From positions 20,492,762 to 20,556,761 of the forward strand of contig CM055205.1 in assembly GCA_029224185.1 (NCBI GenBank): a stretch of DNA of 64,000 bases, in the 5' to 3' direction. The number at the start of each line of letters is the position of its first letter. The first letter of the stretch is position 1. The notes below the pieces were generated by a model. That model did no database searches. It was given only the letters and a program-made list of their open reading frames with translations, and had not been told where the DNA came from. Positions 1-22,000 of the stretch are shown in pieces. The position numbers and the translations under genes were made by a program. The stretch comes from Karalla daura. Taxonomy: Eukaryota; Chordata; Actinopteri; Chaetodontiformes; Leiognathidae.

Positions 1-528
1 GTAGAGGACAACAGGACTATTTCCATGTGAAAATAGAACAATTTAGAAAATGAGGTCAAAGAAGCATCGTATGGTAGTAGATTGGACTCAGTTTTCAGGA
101 AGCCCAGGTAGCACAGGTGTCAATCTGTTCTCTCCCAGCATGCAAACCTGTCACACGACACATCACTGGAAAGCCCAGGATGTCCTCTACAGAATACTAT
201 AGGGCTCGATAGAGTAACTCCAAATACTCAAGACACGTGTGATCAAAATGTCCATTATAAAGGACATAAATGACTGGGCCGGGTCTCAGGGGTTACAGTC
301 CATCCAGCTAGGGCAACAGAAGGCAGTTTGGTGTTTAATGCAAAAAGCAGGAAATACAAATAAACCGTGCAGTAGAAATGATTCTAAAATCTAAGTGTAT
401 AAATTTGTGTGTATTTGTCTTGATGCGTGTATTTTATCATGAGTTGTTACTCTTTGACATGTCTGACGACTCGGGGCCGGCTCGGAGGTGGGAGCGGAGC
501 CGGGCCGGGGAGGCTCTGAGCTCAGGCT

Positions 529-842
529 GCAGCGCTGCAGAGCTGCAGAGCTGCAGAGCTGCTGAGCTGCAGAGCTGCAGAGCTGCAGAGCTGCAGAGCT
601 GCAGAGCTGCAGAGCTGCTGAGCTGCAGAGCTGCTGAGCTGCAGAGCTGCAGAGCTGCAGAGCTGCAGAGCTGCAGAGCTGCTGAGCTGCAGAGCTGTAG
701 AGCTGCAGAGCTGCAGAGCTGCAGAGCTGCTGAGCTGCAGAGCTGTAGAGCTGCAGAGCTGCAGAGCTGCAGAGCTGCAGAGCTGCAGAGCTGTAGAGCT
801 GCAGAGCTGCTGAGCTGCTGAGCTGCTGAGCTGCTGAGCTGC
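529..842. repeat. 8-bp minisatellite, unit GAGCTGCA
   Basis: About 39 tandem copies of GAGCTGCA, with TGCT or TGTA variants. AGCT and TGCA inside the unit are each self-complementary, so either strand can fold on itself. Because 8 is not a multiple of 3, every frame stays open and reads an eight-residue AAELQSCR-like peptide. The open reading frames here are repeat artefacts. Confidence 0.95.
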
Positions 843-1778
843 ACAGACGCTTGCAGCTCGCCGTCTGTGTGGGAGACGTTCTGATCCCGCTCTCGGTTTG
901 ATTTGCAGCTGCAGAGCTGAGCTGCAGCTCGCCCCACATCCTGTGGCACGGAGAGCGAGAAGAGTCGCACATTGTCTTCAGAGAGCTTCGCCTCACCCCA
1001 GAAAACAACCATGTTCTGGTGAAAATGAGCTTGAATGTGTGGGTTGACTGGAGTAATTCAGTCCAATTAAACTCTATTTAATAAATAATAATAAATAAGT
1101 AATACATAAATAAATAATAAATGGTTGAGTTTTAAAATGATTGAGAAATGTAACCTTCAGACAAAACCTGGAACTCACGGTTAAACGTGTCTCCCTCTGC
1201 AGACTCCTGGACTTCAGTCGTATTTGTTTGCTGAGCTGGAAAAAGGAGAAAAAAAGACCAAAAAAAAGAAAGTGTAAGAAGTCAGAGAGCAGGAGGTGAA
1301 GCCTGCAGAGGCCGACACACGACAGACCACATCAAACATCCAGCTCAGGACCAGAGTCTGAGCGGGGGGCGCGTGGCTAGAGCTGAGCCGCAGGAAGCCA
1401 CAGTCAGGCTAAGAGATGAAATCTAAATAAATCAATAATGATCAATAAAAAGACATTTTAATTACAACCATACAGAACACGAGCGGCCTCTTCCCTTCCC
1501 AGCACAGATGGCATCTGTAGTAGAAACGTCATCGAATGAGAAAGAAAAACTAAAACTTAAATGAAAGAAAAAAGTGGAAATAAAACTGTTGTAGAAGGAA
1601 GTTCTAGAGATGAAGTCAGCATTGTGTCTGGCCACACACACACATACACACACACACACACACACACAAATACAAAGTCAGGCTTCCTGGAATCTCATCT
1701 TATGTGCCAGATATGAACCAGATCTGATGATTCCACAGTGATTAGGTTACATGTTTCCCTTCTGTCCTGCAGGGTGTC

Positions 1779-2105
1779 TTACTGGTCTCTGACTGGTGTC
1801 TGACTGGTGTCTGACTGGTGTCTGACTCGTCTCTGACTGGTCTCTGACTGGTCTCTGACTGGTCTCTGACTGGCCTCTGACTGGTGTCTGACTGGTGTCT
1901 GACTCGTCTCTGACTCGTCTCTGACTGGTCTCTGACTGGTCTCTGGTGTCTGACTGGTCTCTGACTGGTCTCTGGTGTCTGACTGGTCTCTGACTGGTCT
2001 CTGGTCTCTGACTGGTCTCTGACTGGTCTCTGGTCTCTGACTGGTCTCTGACTGGTCTCTGACTGGTCTCTGACTGGTCTCTGACTGGTCTCTGACTGGT
2101 CTCTG
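1779..2105. repeat. ~11-bp minisatellite, unit GACTGGTCTCT
   Basis: Roughly 30 tandem copies of an 11-bp unit (GACTGGTCTCT with GTGTCT and CGTCTCT variants). It is intergenic, downstream of ints8. The long minus-strand ORF across it (SETSQRPVRDQ repeats) is a repeat artefact. Confidence 0.9.
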
Positions 2106-2623
2106 TTCATGATATTCTTTAGCGCTTCACAGCTCAGACACACAAACCTACAGCTGCGCTTTCTCTCTTCACGGAAGTTCAACTAAACTCACTCTTTCTT
2201 GTCTTGTTTTGTTTTTTTAATTTACCATAAAATATTTCTACCATTCATGTTAAATTCACGTTATTTTTTGTCATACATTTAGTTAAATAGAAGAGACATT
2301 ACTGCAAAACAATAATCCACCGTAAACAGTCAGCATTGATCTTCCGTTCGACCCACGATCAGAGTTAAAACATCTAGAAAATATTGAATCAAATTCAGAA
2401 TTTGGCAAAGATCAAATCAATGATTCTGGTCAGTAATTATTAGCTATTAATTAGTAATTTGCTACTGAGCCTTGGTTACCTGGGCAGAGGCAGCTGAGCT
2501 GGAGGAGCAGGACTCCCTGGAGCAGCTTCATGCTGTGGCAGACACAGGCGTGTGAGCGGCTCAGCAGAGCAGCATCTTGTGTGGCTTCCTCTCGCTCCTC
2601 GTCTTATCGGACTGAACTTCCCA

Positions 2624-2625
<2 letters not shown>

Positions 2626-2664
<39 letters not shown>
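2626..2664 (+). repeat. (CAG)13 trinucleotide microsatellite
   Basis: Thirteen uninterrupted CAG units about 190 bp beyond the ints8 poly(A) signal. No coding context is visible, so the polyglutamine, polyserine and polyalanine ORFs across it are not supported. Confidence 0.95.
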
Positions 2665-2669
<5 letters not shown>

Positions 2670-2848
2670 CAGGAAGGCTGCGCACCCACACGCCCTGCCC
2701 GGCCCGCGCACATCCACCACACTCCCAAGCTGCCCTTCATTACGCACCACACTCAACTCGCTTCTTGTTCCTCTTCTGGATCATTTTTGATTTTCGCATC
2801 TCTGACAGGTTGCACATGACAACGACACGAGTATTGTGTACAAATGTA

Positions 2849-2858
2849 TTTATTTATT
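2849..2858 (-). terminator. ints8: Poly(A) signal of ints8
   Basis: Two overlapping minus-strand AATAAA hexamers (TTTATTTATT on the plus strand) lie about 50 bp beyond the ints8 stop codon. This predicts a very short 3' UTR. Confidence 0.7.
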
Positions 2859-2904
2859 TACAAGTTTAGGAAACAGCGCAAAATAAAGTCTGGACTCCAG
2901 CCTC

Positions 2905-12321
<9,417 letters not shown>

Positions 12322-13757
12322 CCTGCCCTGGAGAGGAGAGACATGACAGTTAAGGTGTTGTATGGGTCCAACACGCTGCTGTGTGGAACACACTGGATGC
12401 AACCTGGAGTCTCACCTCAGATCAATCAAGTGTCCTAGAACAACACAGTGATGCCACATTATTAGACACATCTATGACTCAACAAAATCCATATATATGT
12501 CTGGGTGTCTGTAAATGTAGTTAACTATGCAAAAGCCAAAAGTAGAAGCAGTTGTAGATAAAGGAATTTAGTTGTACATGTAGCTTTGTTTTCTTGCAGA
12601 CTTCCTGTTCTATTAAGCATTGATGGTACAAATGGTGTACAAAGGGCTGTATGGGTCTATTTGCTCGTATATGAATCATTATGGACAGTTATTATTAGAT
12701 AAAATAAATACTTTCCCTTCAGATATGACTAAAGTACCAAAGGGCAAATTGCGGATGTCTTCTGTGCAGGCATCCCAGTCCAGCTTTATAGACAATAGGA
12801 CATTAGGTATACATGTGCTATACTGTTATACTGTTATACTGTGCTACGCTATATAAACAAGTCATTTCTCATGTTTGGCTTCTGAAAGCAGCTGCTTAGC
12901 AGGGGTATTTACATTATCTTTCTTTTAATTGAAGTATTGAAGAGTGAGTCTCTCGCCATCATTTCCTCTGTAAACACGGATGTTTGAGCTAATATTACAA
13001 CTATGGGCGAACCCGGAACGATGGGGCGGATTCTCTTACCTTATGAGGCCTAAATGAACAAGCACAGTGAATCTAGAGCTTAAAAACATTCAGAGATAAA
13101 GTGTATTTTGGACACTGCTCGGACTGCTCACTGCTCACATATTTCATTCGCCGCTTCGACATCGCTCGTGACGTCACTCCGCTCTCAACTTCCGCTTCCG
13201 GTTCGTCGCCATGGACACGACGAAGCACAGAAGCCCTGTTTATATTATGGTGGGCCGGGATTAAATAATGTTAAAAACATAATAAGAACAGATATTATGT
13301 ATTATCTACTTTGTTAGACACAAGAAAGTAATATTGAATTAAACACAAATAATAAAATTCTAACTATGAATATTCGATAATGAATCATGAATCCTACCGT
13401 CCTACCACTTCACACACATAACGCAAAATGTGGCCCAGTAGATATTCAGCTACTCAAAAGATATTTTTTGAATAATTGATATTTTAGCTTAGGACATTTA
13501 AGTAAATAATTTTATCATATTATCAAAAAATACATTGTGTTTGTAATAATTCATCACATACAGTGATGAATATGAAAGTGACATCTTTGCTGTACAGATT
13601 ACATTTCCTTCATGGATAAATTACGTATAAGTAAGTAAATATAAGATAAGTACCTATCATATACATACATACATACATACATACATGGCAGTATTTTCTT
13701 TCCACTTATTTTGCAGTTAGATTGCAATTACATCTTACTGCCAGTGTCTTCTACATT

Positions 13758-13810
<53 letters not shown>

Positions 13811-13875
13811 ACATACACACAGCAGAAAGTTAAGCAGGACAAGAATCAGTGACACAGCATCCTGTTGTGATCAGC
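12322..13875. other. Intergenic: ints8 5' region to dpy19l4 3' end
   Basis: No coding exon is recognised. It contains the putative ints8 5' UTR and promoter, AT-rich sequence, a short (CATA)n near 13,664-13,686 and a (CA)n tract at 13,761-13,820. A 17-codon ATG ORF at 13,211 on the plus strand has no other support. Confidence 0.6.
13040..13215 (-). promoter_or_regulatory. ints8: Probable ints8 core promoter with CRE and ETS-like sites
   Basis: A CpG-containing stretch about 0.85 kb upstream of the ints8 start codon holds a perfect CRE palindrome TGACGTCA (13,169-13,176). Two ETS-like CTTCCG cores follow just downstream (about 13,189-13,202). CRE plus ETS sites in a TATA-less CpG context are typical of housekeeping promoters. 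If transcription starts here, the 5' UTR would be spliced or long. The transcription start itself is not visible. Confidence 0.5.
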
Positions 13876-13881
13876 TTTATT
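13876..13881 (-). terminator. dpy19l4: Candidate poly(A) signal of dpy19l4
   Basis: A minus-strand AATAAA lies about 1.6 kb beyond the dpy19l4 stop codon. The intervening 13,882-15,510 shows no other gene and is best read as 3' UTR. Nearer variant signals cannot be excluded. Confidence 0.45.
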
Positions 13882-15510
13882 TAACAATTCATACAGTTTA
13901 TAATCTCCACCAGGAATTAAATAAAACCTAAACGTCACTACATGGCCTTTTGCAGAGGGTCGGTTGTTGGTGAATCTTGCACAAAAGCACCAGTGCATTC
14001 ACCACTAAGTGCTCAGAGGTCAGAAGATGGAAAAACACAGCTAAAGGTTCAGTGATGGATAAAGAGATGTCCATATCTCAAAATAAGGCATCCAGATGGA
14101 GATGATGAAGAGCAGGCAGCAGGTTTGAGCAGCTTCAGAGCCAGCCTAAGCTGCTCTTAAGGCTGAGGAGACACAACTAGTAACAGTTAAGAAGCTGTTT
14201 GATTTGTCTACATATGTTCAAATCACATTTAACCATCAACCTGCCCATCAGGCCAGGCACCGCTGTGTTATGTGCAATACACAGAGCCACTTTGTAGCAA
14301 AACCACAAGTAAAAACAGGAAACGACAGATAAAATATGTTGCATAAAAGCAAACAGTAGGTCCACGAATACTGATCACCAGCTCAAAGTGTTCGAAGCAA
14401 CAAGTTCCCCGAGTGTCGCAGCCTGTGGCAGGAGGCTGGAAGCGTGCTCCCCGACTGTGTGTGAGCTCAGGTGTGTGTCCAGCGCTACTGCAGAGATCTG
14501 CTCCTACACACAGTCAGGATCCACAGAGAACGACCCTGACAGAGCACAACAAACACACAGGACTGCATCAACGCTGCTCTGCCTCCCAGCTGCTTTAGGT
14601 CTCACTGACTCTGAGGAATCACATTGCATTCCCACATTTAGTAACAGATCTGAAGCAGAAAGTGTTGATATAAACTGTGTCACCTCCAATCAGCTAAAAG
14701 AATACATAATCAAGTTAAGTTGCATCTACTCAACTCACTAATTTAATACCTTTTTGATGCCACTGAGTCTTTAAGGAGAGTCGTGAAGGACTACTTAAGG
14801 AGTTACTTGACTGAACACTTTAAGTCATTCTTGCTGCTCACGTCTTTTTTCCTTTAAATAAAGAACTCAGAGTAGACCATGGAAATCTCATGATGGAGAA
14901 CCACATAAATCAGATACTGAGATCACAGAATAATAAGATTAAAAACAAGAAGGCAAAGCGTCTCCAGTAAAGCCAGCAGCTCAGCGAGCTGAGTGCCAGC
15001 AGCCAGACAGCTGAGGAAGGAGGGAATGTCACAACGTGAAGGTACGACGTTCCCTCACACTGGAGCTCGTAGAGACATCAGGGAGTCCACTCGTTTCTTC
15101 TCTTCCATTGCATAAGATTCGGATATAAAGTGGAAAACTTTGAGCTGCAGGTGGCGCTCTGACTCAGCAGAACAACACAGACGTGAGGGTGGAACCTCAG
15201 GACAGCGACATCTGTGGGCTGACTTCACTCCAGACAGATCCTCGACCGGTGTCGAGAAGACTCCAACACGACGGACACGACAAAAACACTTTATGCAAGG
15301 TCACTATTCAACCTCTCCCTTCATCGGGTGCATCGCAGTATCAGTAACGCATGGCTTATAAAAGTAGAGCACGTTGTTCAGTATGGCATGGCCAGCTCCA
15401 CCAGGCTGGGCAGGCTGCTCAGCTGAGCCCCGTCCGCTTGGCATCGCCGCTGAGATGTTGGAGACGTCGGACGCTCCGTGGAGACAGAGCAGCGGGGCTC
15501 AGAGCTGCTG

Positions 15511-17988
15511 TCAGAACTGGAAGGAGATGACCGAGTTCACTCTGTAGACCTGGTACGAGCGGTTCCAGAACACCCGCGTGAAGTAGTTTGTGTAAGGCGA
15601 GTAGTTGAGCTTCAGCTCCTGGCAGAATCTCCCGTACTTGGACACGGAGTACACCTCTTCTTTGTCGTACACCACCTGAACGTGACCAGAGGAGAGCAGA
15701 GGGAGAAGAGTCACGAGCTTTGACTCTGACAGCACACAAACAACCAGGGCTGTGACAGTAAGCAGAGACCCGGCCGGGCTGGATGGACGAACGGGACGAG
15801 AAAGAGACAGAGATGAAAAACAAAGTTCAAATACCTCTTTAACTGTCTTCAATGATCATTTGAGCAGTTTTGATAGATGTTGCACTGTGATTATCATTAA
15901 ATTTGCTTTTCACTGTATTTAATTATTTTGCACAGGACTGGAACATCATAAGAGGAACAGGCTGCGTCCTCGTCCTCAAAACACCTGGAAAAGACTTGAA
16001 CATGCGAGCTGAAGACTGAGTGTGACCGTACGTGTCCGTTGGAGATGTCCAGCAGGTCTTTGATCCTACAACCTTTGTTGACACTGAGCTCGTTACAAAT
16101 GGACTCCTCGATGATCACAAAGTCTGACCTCTGAGAGGTCAGGAGCTTGTAGACCTCCTCTGCAGACCTCATCCCATACACCTGGTAGTTCTACAGAGAG
16201 AGACAGGGACAGAGATGAGGAATGTACTCAGCACGGAGCCTTCAGTGGAGGTCTGGAGCCCTGGCAGGTCCTCTCACTCACGTCCTCGGTCCTCTTGAGC
16301 AGGCTGATGTCGGTGTAGAGAGGCAGGCTGGTGACGGCTGCTCCGGTGCACAGCTTGATGGTTCCCAGGATGTGAGGACTGCCTGCGTACACGGCTGCTC
16401 CAGGAGCCTCCATCCTGCAGGAGGAGCGAGGAGCCACAGGTCACATGAGGAGCACAGCAGTCTCTAATCAGACCAGGAGAAGAGAGCAGAGAAGAAGTGC
16501 AGCCCTACGCCACCCAGCTGATCAGCTCCACGGTGTCCGGCTCGTACGAGTCCTGCAGCTCGGCCAGCTCCGCCAGGACGCGAGGACAGTACTGACACAC
16601 AGAGACAGGAGCGCTGAGCTTTAGGTCTGAGGTTCAGTCTGAGAAGCTTCTAGAGACAAACATCTGCTCACCTCTCGCCACAAACTGAAGCCTATGATGG
16701 TGGGAACCGCAGTGCTCAGGATCAGCGACTGAAAAGTCCAGAAAATAAACTGAGATCAGCTGTGGAGGGTTTCACATCACAGCTGCAGGAAAGGATCAGG
16801 TTTGGAGTCCAGGCCTATCACTTCCTGGATTTACTGATCACTGGTGAAGAGAAAACAGTTTATGTCTGTTTCACAAACACCAAGAAGCTCTTTTCCTCTT
16901 CCCTCCTCAACCTCACTGAAATGTGTGTCATAGAAAACAAATCCAGAATCCAGACAATGTTCACATTAAAGAAGCTGAGAGGGAATTTTAACTCATTTTC
17001 TTAAAATAATTTATCAATGAATTAGCCCTTACCTATTTTAGATAGATGGATAAATTGTAATCTGAAAGAACAGGAAGTGAGTGGGAAGCAGAGTGACCAT
17101 CACTCACCAGGACGACAGGATGGATGGACTTCAGCTTCAGCCACCTGAACACAGTCATCCAGAGGTGAGGAGAACACATGCCGAAGGCTGTGAACATGCA
17201 GACGTACGGCGTCCACAGATACTTCATCCTGAGGAGGAGAGGAGGAGCAGACGAGGAGGCCGTCAGAGAGGAGGAGCTCCTGCAGCCAGGCTGCGGCACT
17301 GAGGAACGTACCCGTCAAACAGCAGGACCAGACCTCCGAACAGCAGCGAGTGGAACACGTGGTAGATCACCTCCGGCTGCTCTCCTATTCGTCCATCTTC
17401 TAGTTTGTTCTGAGTGTTCATTGGCTCCCCGCTAGAAAAACAAACAAAAACACATCCAGCATGATGTCCTCAGCCTGAGGAGGAACTGTGCTCGATGCTG
17501 GAGCTCAGTCTGACTCGACCAGGAGAAGTGAGCTGTGATGATGATGGATCTCCACCTCTAACACCTGAAGTCGCAGTGACTCCTGCCAACCAGTCCCTCC
17601 AGCCCAGTCAGAGCCTCTAGAAACCTGACCAGTCTCCTGGTCCTGCTGCTCCTCTCTCTAGAACATCTGAAGAACCAGGCCATACCTCCACTGTGCTCCA
17701 CTGACCTCCATCCTTCAGGCTGACGCTCCTTCTCCAGCTCTGCCTTCCTCTGGCATGGACCCCTGACCCCAACCCAACCACAGTCACTCAGACTGGTTTC
17801 CTCTGTGCCCCTCAGACAGTGGGATCTTCTCTATCTTTAAGAAGCATCTCGTCTCCTAAAACATCTATCTGCACTTTAACGTTCATCTCCTGTAACTACT
17901 GCGGCCTCCTGTCACCCTGCAGAACAGTAACGCTGTCTGTCGACTGGAAACCGCTTTGGATAAAAGGAGTAAATGTAATGCAATGTTA

Positions 17989-18044
<56 letters not shown>

Positions 18045-19021
18045 CCTGAGGCGTCTGTAGATGGTCTGCAGGGTGGACAGCAGGCAGACAGCCAGCACCA
18101 GGATGTAGAAGGGAAGCACCGAGGCCTGGGTCAGCCTCAGGAACAGATCCTGACCTGGAGTCTGGAAGCTCTCCTGGCACAGCAGGAAGTTGGTGGCAAA
18201 GTCCCTGAAACACACACACACACATAAAACCTTGAGGAACATCACGAAGCGTGGGGAGGAACAGGGACCACAGGGACCGTGACTCACGTTGTTGTGTTGA
18301 GGCCAAATTTCACTTCCAGGAACTTGAGGACGAAGTCGCTCTCGCTGAGAGGAACCAGCTTCTGTGAGTGACACATTTACCGTCAACGAGTGAGTAAAAA
18401 CCACTAAACCACCCACATCCACCGGCTCTACCTTGACCAGATAACTGAAGGTGATTCCTGTGGTGAAGACCAGGTGGAAGTGCAGGAAGAGCTTCATGAC
18501 TCTGGCCACCAGAGGCCCCATCTTCATCTTTTGCTGCAAGGGAGGAAAAAAACAGGCTTTCACTCTGCTTTTCTTTTCTTTTTTTTTTTTTACATGAAAG
18601 CAACAGATCAAAATGAGAAGCTAACTGACTGTTGTGACCTTATACTAGACTCTCAGTCATGATCATTTAATTATGAACGTTAGTTTCTTTTCATTCTTTA
18701 TCACTTCCTAACAATTTGGAACAAACTGTGTGCTTCAGGTACAGCTGCACTCTGTACTGCAGGAAGCACCACATGAAATGGTTCCCTCCAACTGTGTTGC
18801 TAGGTGGCGAGGCAGACTATGATGTAATGAGCTGCTAACTCTACCTGGAAATACCTCGCGAGCACTGAGCCAATCAGGAGGCTGACCAGAGGCGAGCTGA
18901 GCAGGCTCCGGTTCTGGAACTGGAACAGGTAGGCCAGGAACATGGAGCTGAGGTACACCTTATAAATGTCAGCCATCTTTACCACCCAGGAGGACGAGAG
19001 ACGGGGAGGGGGAGGGGGAGG

Positions 19022-19062
<41 letters not shown>

Positions 19063-22000
19063 AAATGTGTTTCAGGACGGAACACAGACACTGTGTTCCA
19101 TATTCTTCCAGCTCAACTGTGAAACATTTCTACACATCAAATGCATCGCCGTCCTCCTCGTTGTTACATGTCTCTGAACTGACCTTGTAGTCCATATTTT
19201 TACCTTTTAAACGACTATTACAACTCCATCCTTTAGGAGCAAATGTCACAGCACTGTGAGAGTTATGGTGACTCACTCTGACCGGTCGGCCTTGAATGTG
19301 ATTTGACTTAAGTCCCACGTTACCTTACGAGGCGGCACAAGGTCAAAGGAGTCCAGGAGGAAGAGGCAGAGGCCCTGGACGAAGAGCACGTAGTGACCGT
19401 ACTCCCAGACCAGCAGGAAGGTGAAGGTGGTGGCACTCATGGTGAGATAGCAGAACATCTGCAGACACAGGACCAGTGTCAGCACCAGGACTGATCCAGG
19501 AACACTGATCTTCCTGAGGACTGACCTCGCTGGCAGAGCTGGTGTTATTCCTGAGGAACCCGGTCAGAGCGGCCACCTGGCAGGAGAAGTACGGCAGAGC
19601 CCAGTTGTCCCTCAGGGGAATGGCCTGGTCCACCTTGGACGTGTCGGGTCTGAGGAGGAAAGCATCCAGAGTAAGAACGAGAAGGTTGAACAATGAAAAC
19701 ACATTCCTGGGACTTTGTCTATGACTTGGCAGAACGTTGCCATGAATAACATGACCTCTAAAACATGAATGTATCCATGAAATGTGGGAAAACTATGAGA
19801 AAACTGATGAGCGTAGAGAGGGGGAAAGAAAGACGTACTGACTTTGGTTTTATGCCAAATCAACGTTTGTTAAACTAACTCTGAGACGATCAATACGTTT
19901 ACATAAGGTGATGTGCATGTCGTCGTGTTCTGGAACAAATGTATTATCATTTGACTCCAAACTTTTGGGTCCTTCACACTTGTTTTTCCAAGCCTTGGCC
20001 AGCAGTGGAAGTGCTGAGCCCTGCAGACAGAGCGGGTGTGTGCTGTGTTCTGGAAGCATCTCTGCCAGGTCAGGCCTGGCTCCGGGCTGCTCTCACCTGT
20101 TGATCACGTACCAGGCCACGGCCAGCATGCCGGCCACCCAGGTCCCACTCATCACCCAGCTGCACACAAACAGAGCCGTGACGTAGACGGCCTGCAGGCC
20201 GAACACGGCTCCCACGTAGAAGTAGATCGGCTCCACGTAATCCTGAGGGAGAAACACAAAACCACCAGCTGTTAATACAGCCCGACTGCCTGGAGAGAGC
20301 CTGAACACAGACTACACGACCCCACTAAACCTTCACTACCTCATTCAACTGGCATCAAGACTTCCTAATACTTTTTAAGGGTCTTCATTTATCCAGAATG
20401 GGTTTATGAGCGCTGAACCCTGTTTAGGAGCCTGAGGCCTGTGAGGCAGATGTGACGTGCTGCTCCATCACCAGCCACAGTGATGCACACGTCTGTTTCC
20501 CTTTGGCACTGTATGACTTAAAGGTGTCAAACGCGATATCGAGGTGTCACTGCTGAAGCAGAACGACACATCCAGGCCGAGCATCTCACCATCTGAACGG
20601 TCTAGAGAGCTGCCACAATACAGAGCCTCAGAGACAGACTCCCTCACTGCCTTCACTGAGCAGAATAGAGACATATCCAACGGTTCTAACCTCCAGGACC
20701 CTCTAGGACCCTCCAGGATCCTCCAGGACCCTCCAGGACTGCTACGTCCTTATTATCACTCACATCTCTCACATCTAACAAAACTGTCCTCACAGAACCT
20801 TCACAGTAAATGATAAACAAGTAGTAACAGTAACCAGTGCTTCAAGTAGTACAAAAACACTTCACAAATAACAAGTAAAAACATTGAGTGAATAATAGTC
20901 CAATAAGAAGTCCAGTTCAGCTGTTAGTCCATGTTCTAAGAACACTGAACGTTTTGTTTTTATTTAAGACAAAAAAAGCTTAAACTGTATCTTGGCCTTT
21001 GGGAAACGGGCATTAACTATCTTTATATCATATCATATCACCTTCATGCGTATTATGTTACCACTTAATAGACATATGACATAAACACATGGTAGCCTGG
21101 TTCCAGCTGGTAATATGAGCATGAGCAGACGCCTGACCTGGCTGCCCGTCACTCTGTAGATGAAGCTGGTGATGAGCTCTGGATACAGAGACAACCGCTC
21201 CACCGTGTTGATGGTCTGACCCGGCACCGTCTCATTGTCCAGGAGCAGCTCAAACAGCCCTGGGACACACACACACACACACCACATCATGGTTCAGAGT
21301 CTGTTCTGGAGTCATACTGAGAGAGGAGGAGGAGGAGGAGAGAGGAGGAGGAGGAGGAGGAGGAGGAGGAGGAGGAGGAGGAGGAGGAGTTGGGGTCACC
21401 TCTCTCAAACGAGGGCGCTCTCAGCAGGAGCTTGTAGTAGTAGTAGTAGAGGCCGGTTCCTTCCTGGAAGGTGATTTCCCGCTCCAGCTCCTACACACAG
21501 GCCACAGGGAAGGTTAGTGCTGCTGAGCTGGGCCAGATGTGGGGAAACACTGACAGCTTCCACTCGCCTGCTTGGTGGAAAACCAGAACTTCCTCTCGTG
21601 GTAGGTGGACAGATAGAGGGCGTAGAGCATGCCACAGGCCACGGCTGCCAGGCAGCCGAAGAACACGCGCAGCAGGCGCTGCAGGAGCCCTGCAGGCAGC
21701 ACAACGCACGTCCAACTTTAAGACACTATGCTGCTCCTTCTTGTTAAATATTGACACATTTTACCAATTTCTCAAATTTTGAATACAATTATTCTGTTTT
21801 TGCTGCTCTCACTGTCTATGTGCTATGCGGCAAAGTATCATAACAGATTCTTTGTAAACAATAACCTCAGGGTCACTGACGCTATCTACTGTGTCAGTCC
21901 AGGGTCTGGATGGACCAAAACCTCCAAACACAAAACCCTGTTCTTTGAGGCCAAAAACCAGTTAGAACTGTAGAAACTACATCAGAGGTCTTTAAGGAGT

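Larger units (their letters stand above)
1..2848. other. Intergenic region without recognisable gene
   Basis: I see no exon of a recognisable protein here. The stretch holds an 8-bp minisatellite (529-842), AT-rich sequence with several plus-strand AATAAA hexamers near 1,080-1,120 and 1,425-1,450, a short (CA)n at 1,636-1,668, a GACTGGTCTCT minisatellite (1,779-2,105) and a (CAG)13 tract (2,626-2,664). In mammals CCNE2 lies beyond the INTS8 3' end in the opposite orientation, so the AATAAA cluster could belong to the 3' UTR of a plus-strand neighbour. That is inference only, as no cyclin coding sequence is visible. Confidence 0.6.

Noticed and set aside
378..1012. ORFs with AAELQSCR/ALQLCSSA repeats on both strands
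   Set aside because: An 8-bp repeat is open in every frame; no splice or family support.
1742..2182. 146-codon minus-strand ORF with SETSQRPVRDQ repeats
   Set aside because: Created by the 11-bp minisatellite; no homology or gene context.
13211..13261. Plus-strand ATG ORF in good initiation context (MDTTKHRSP)
   Set aside because: Only 17 codons, no donor or conserved sequence; it lies opposite the ints8 promoter.
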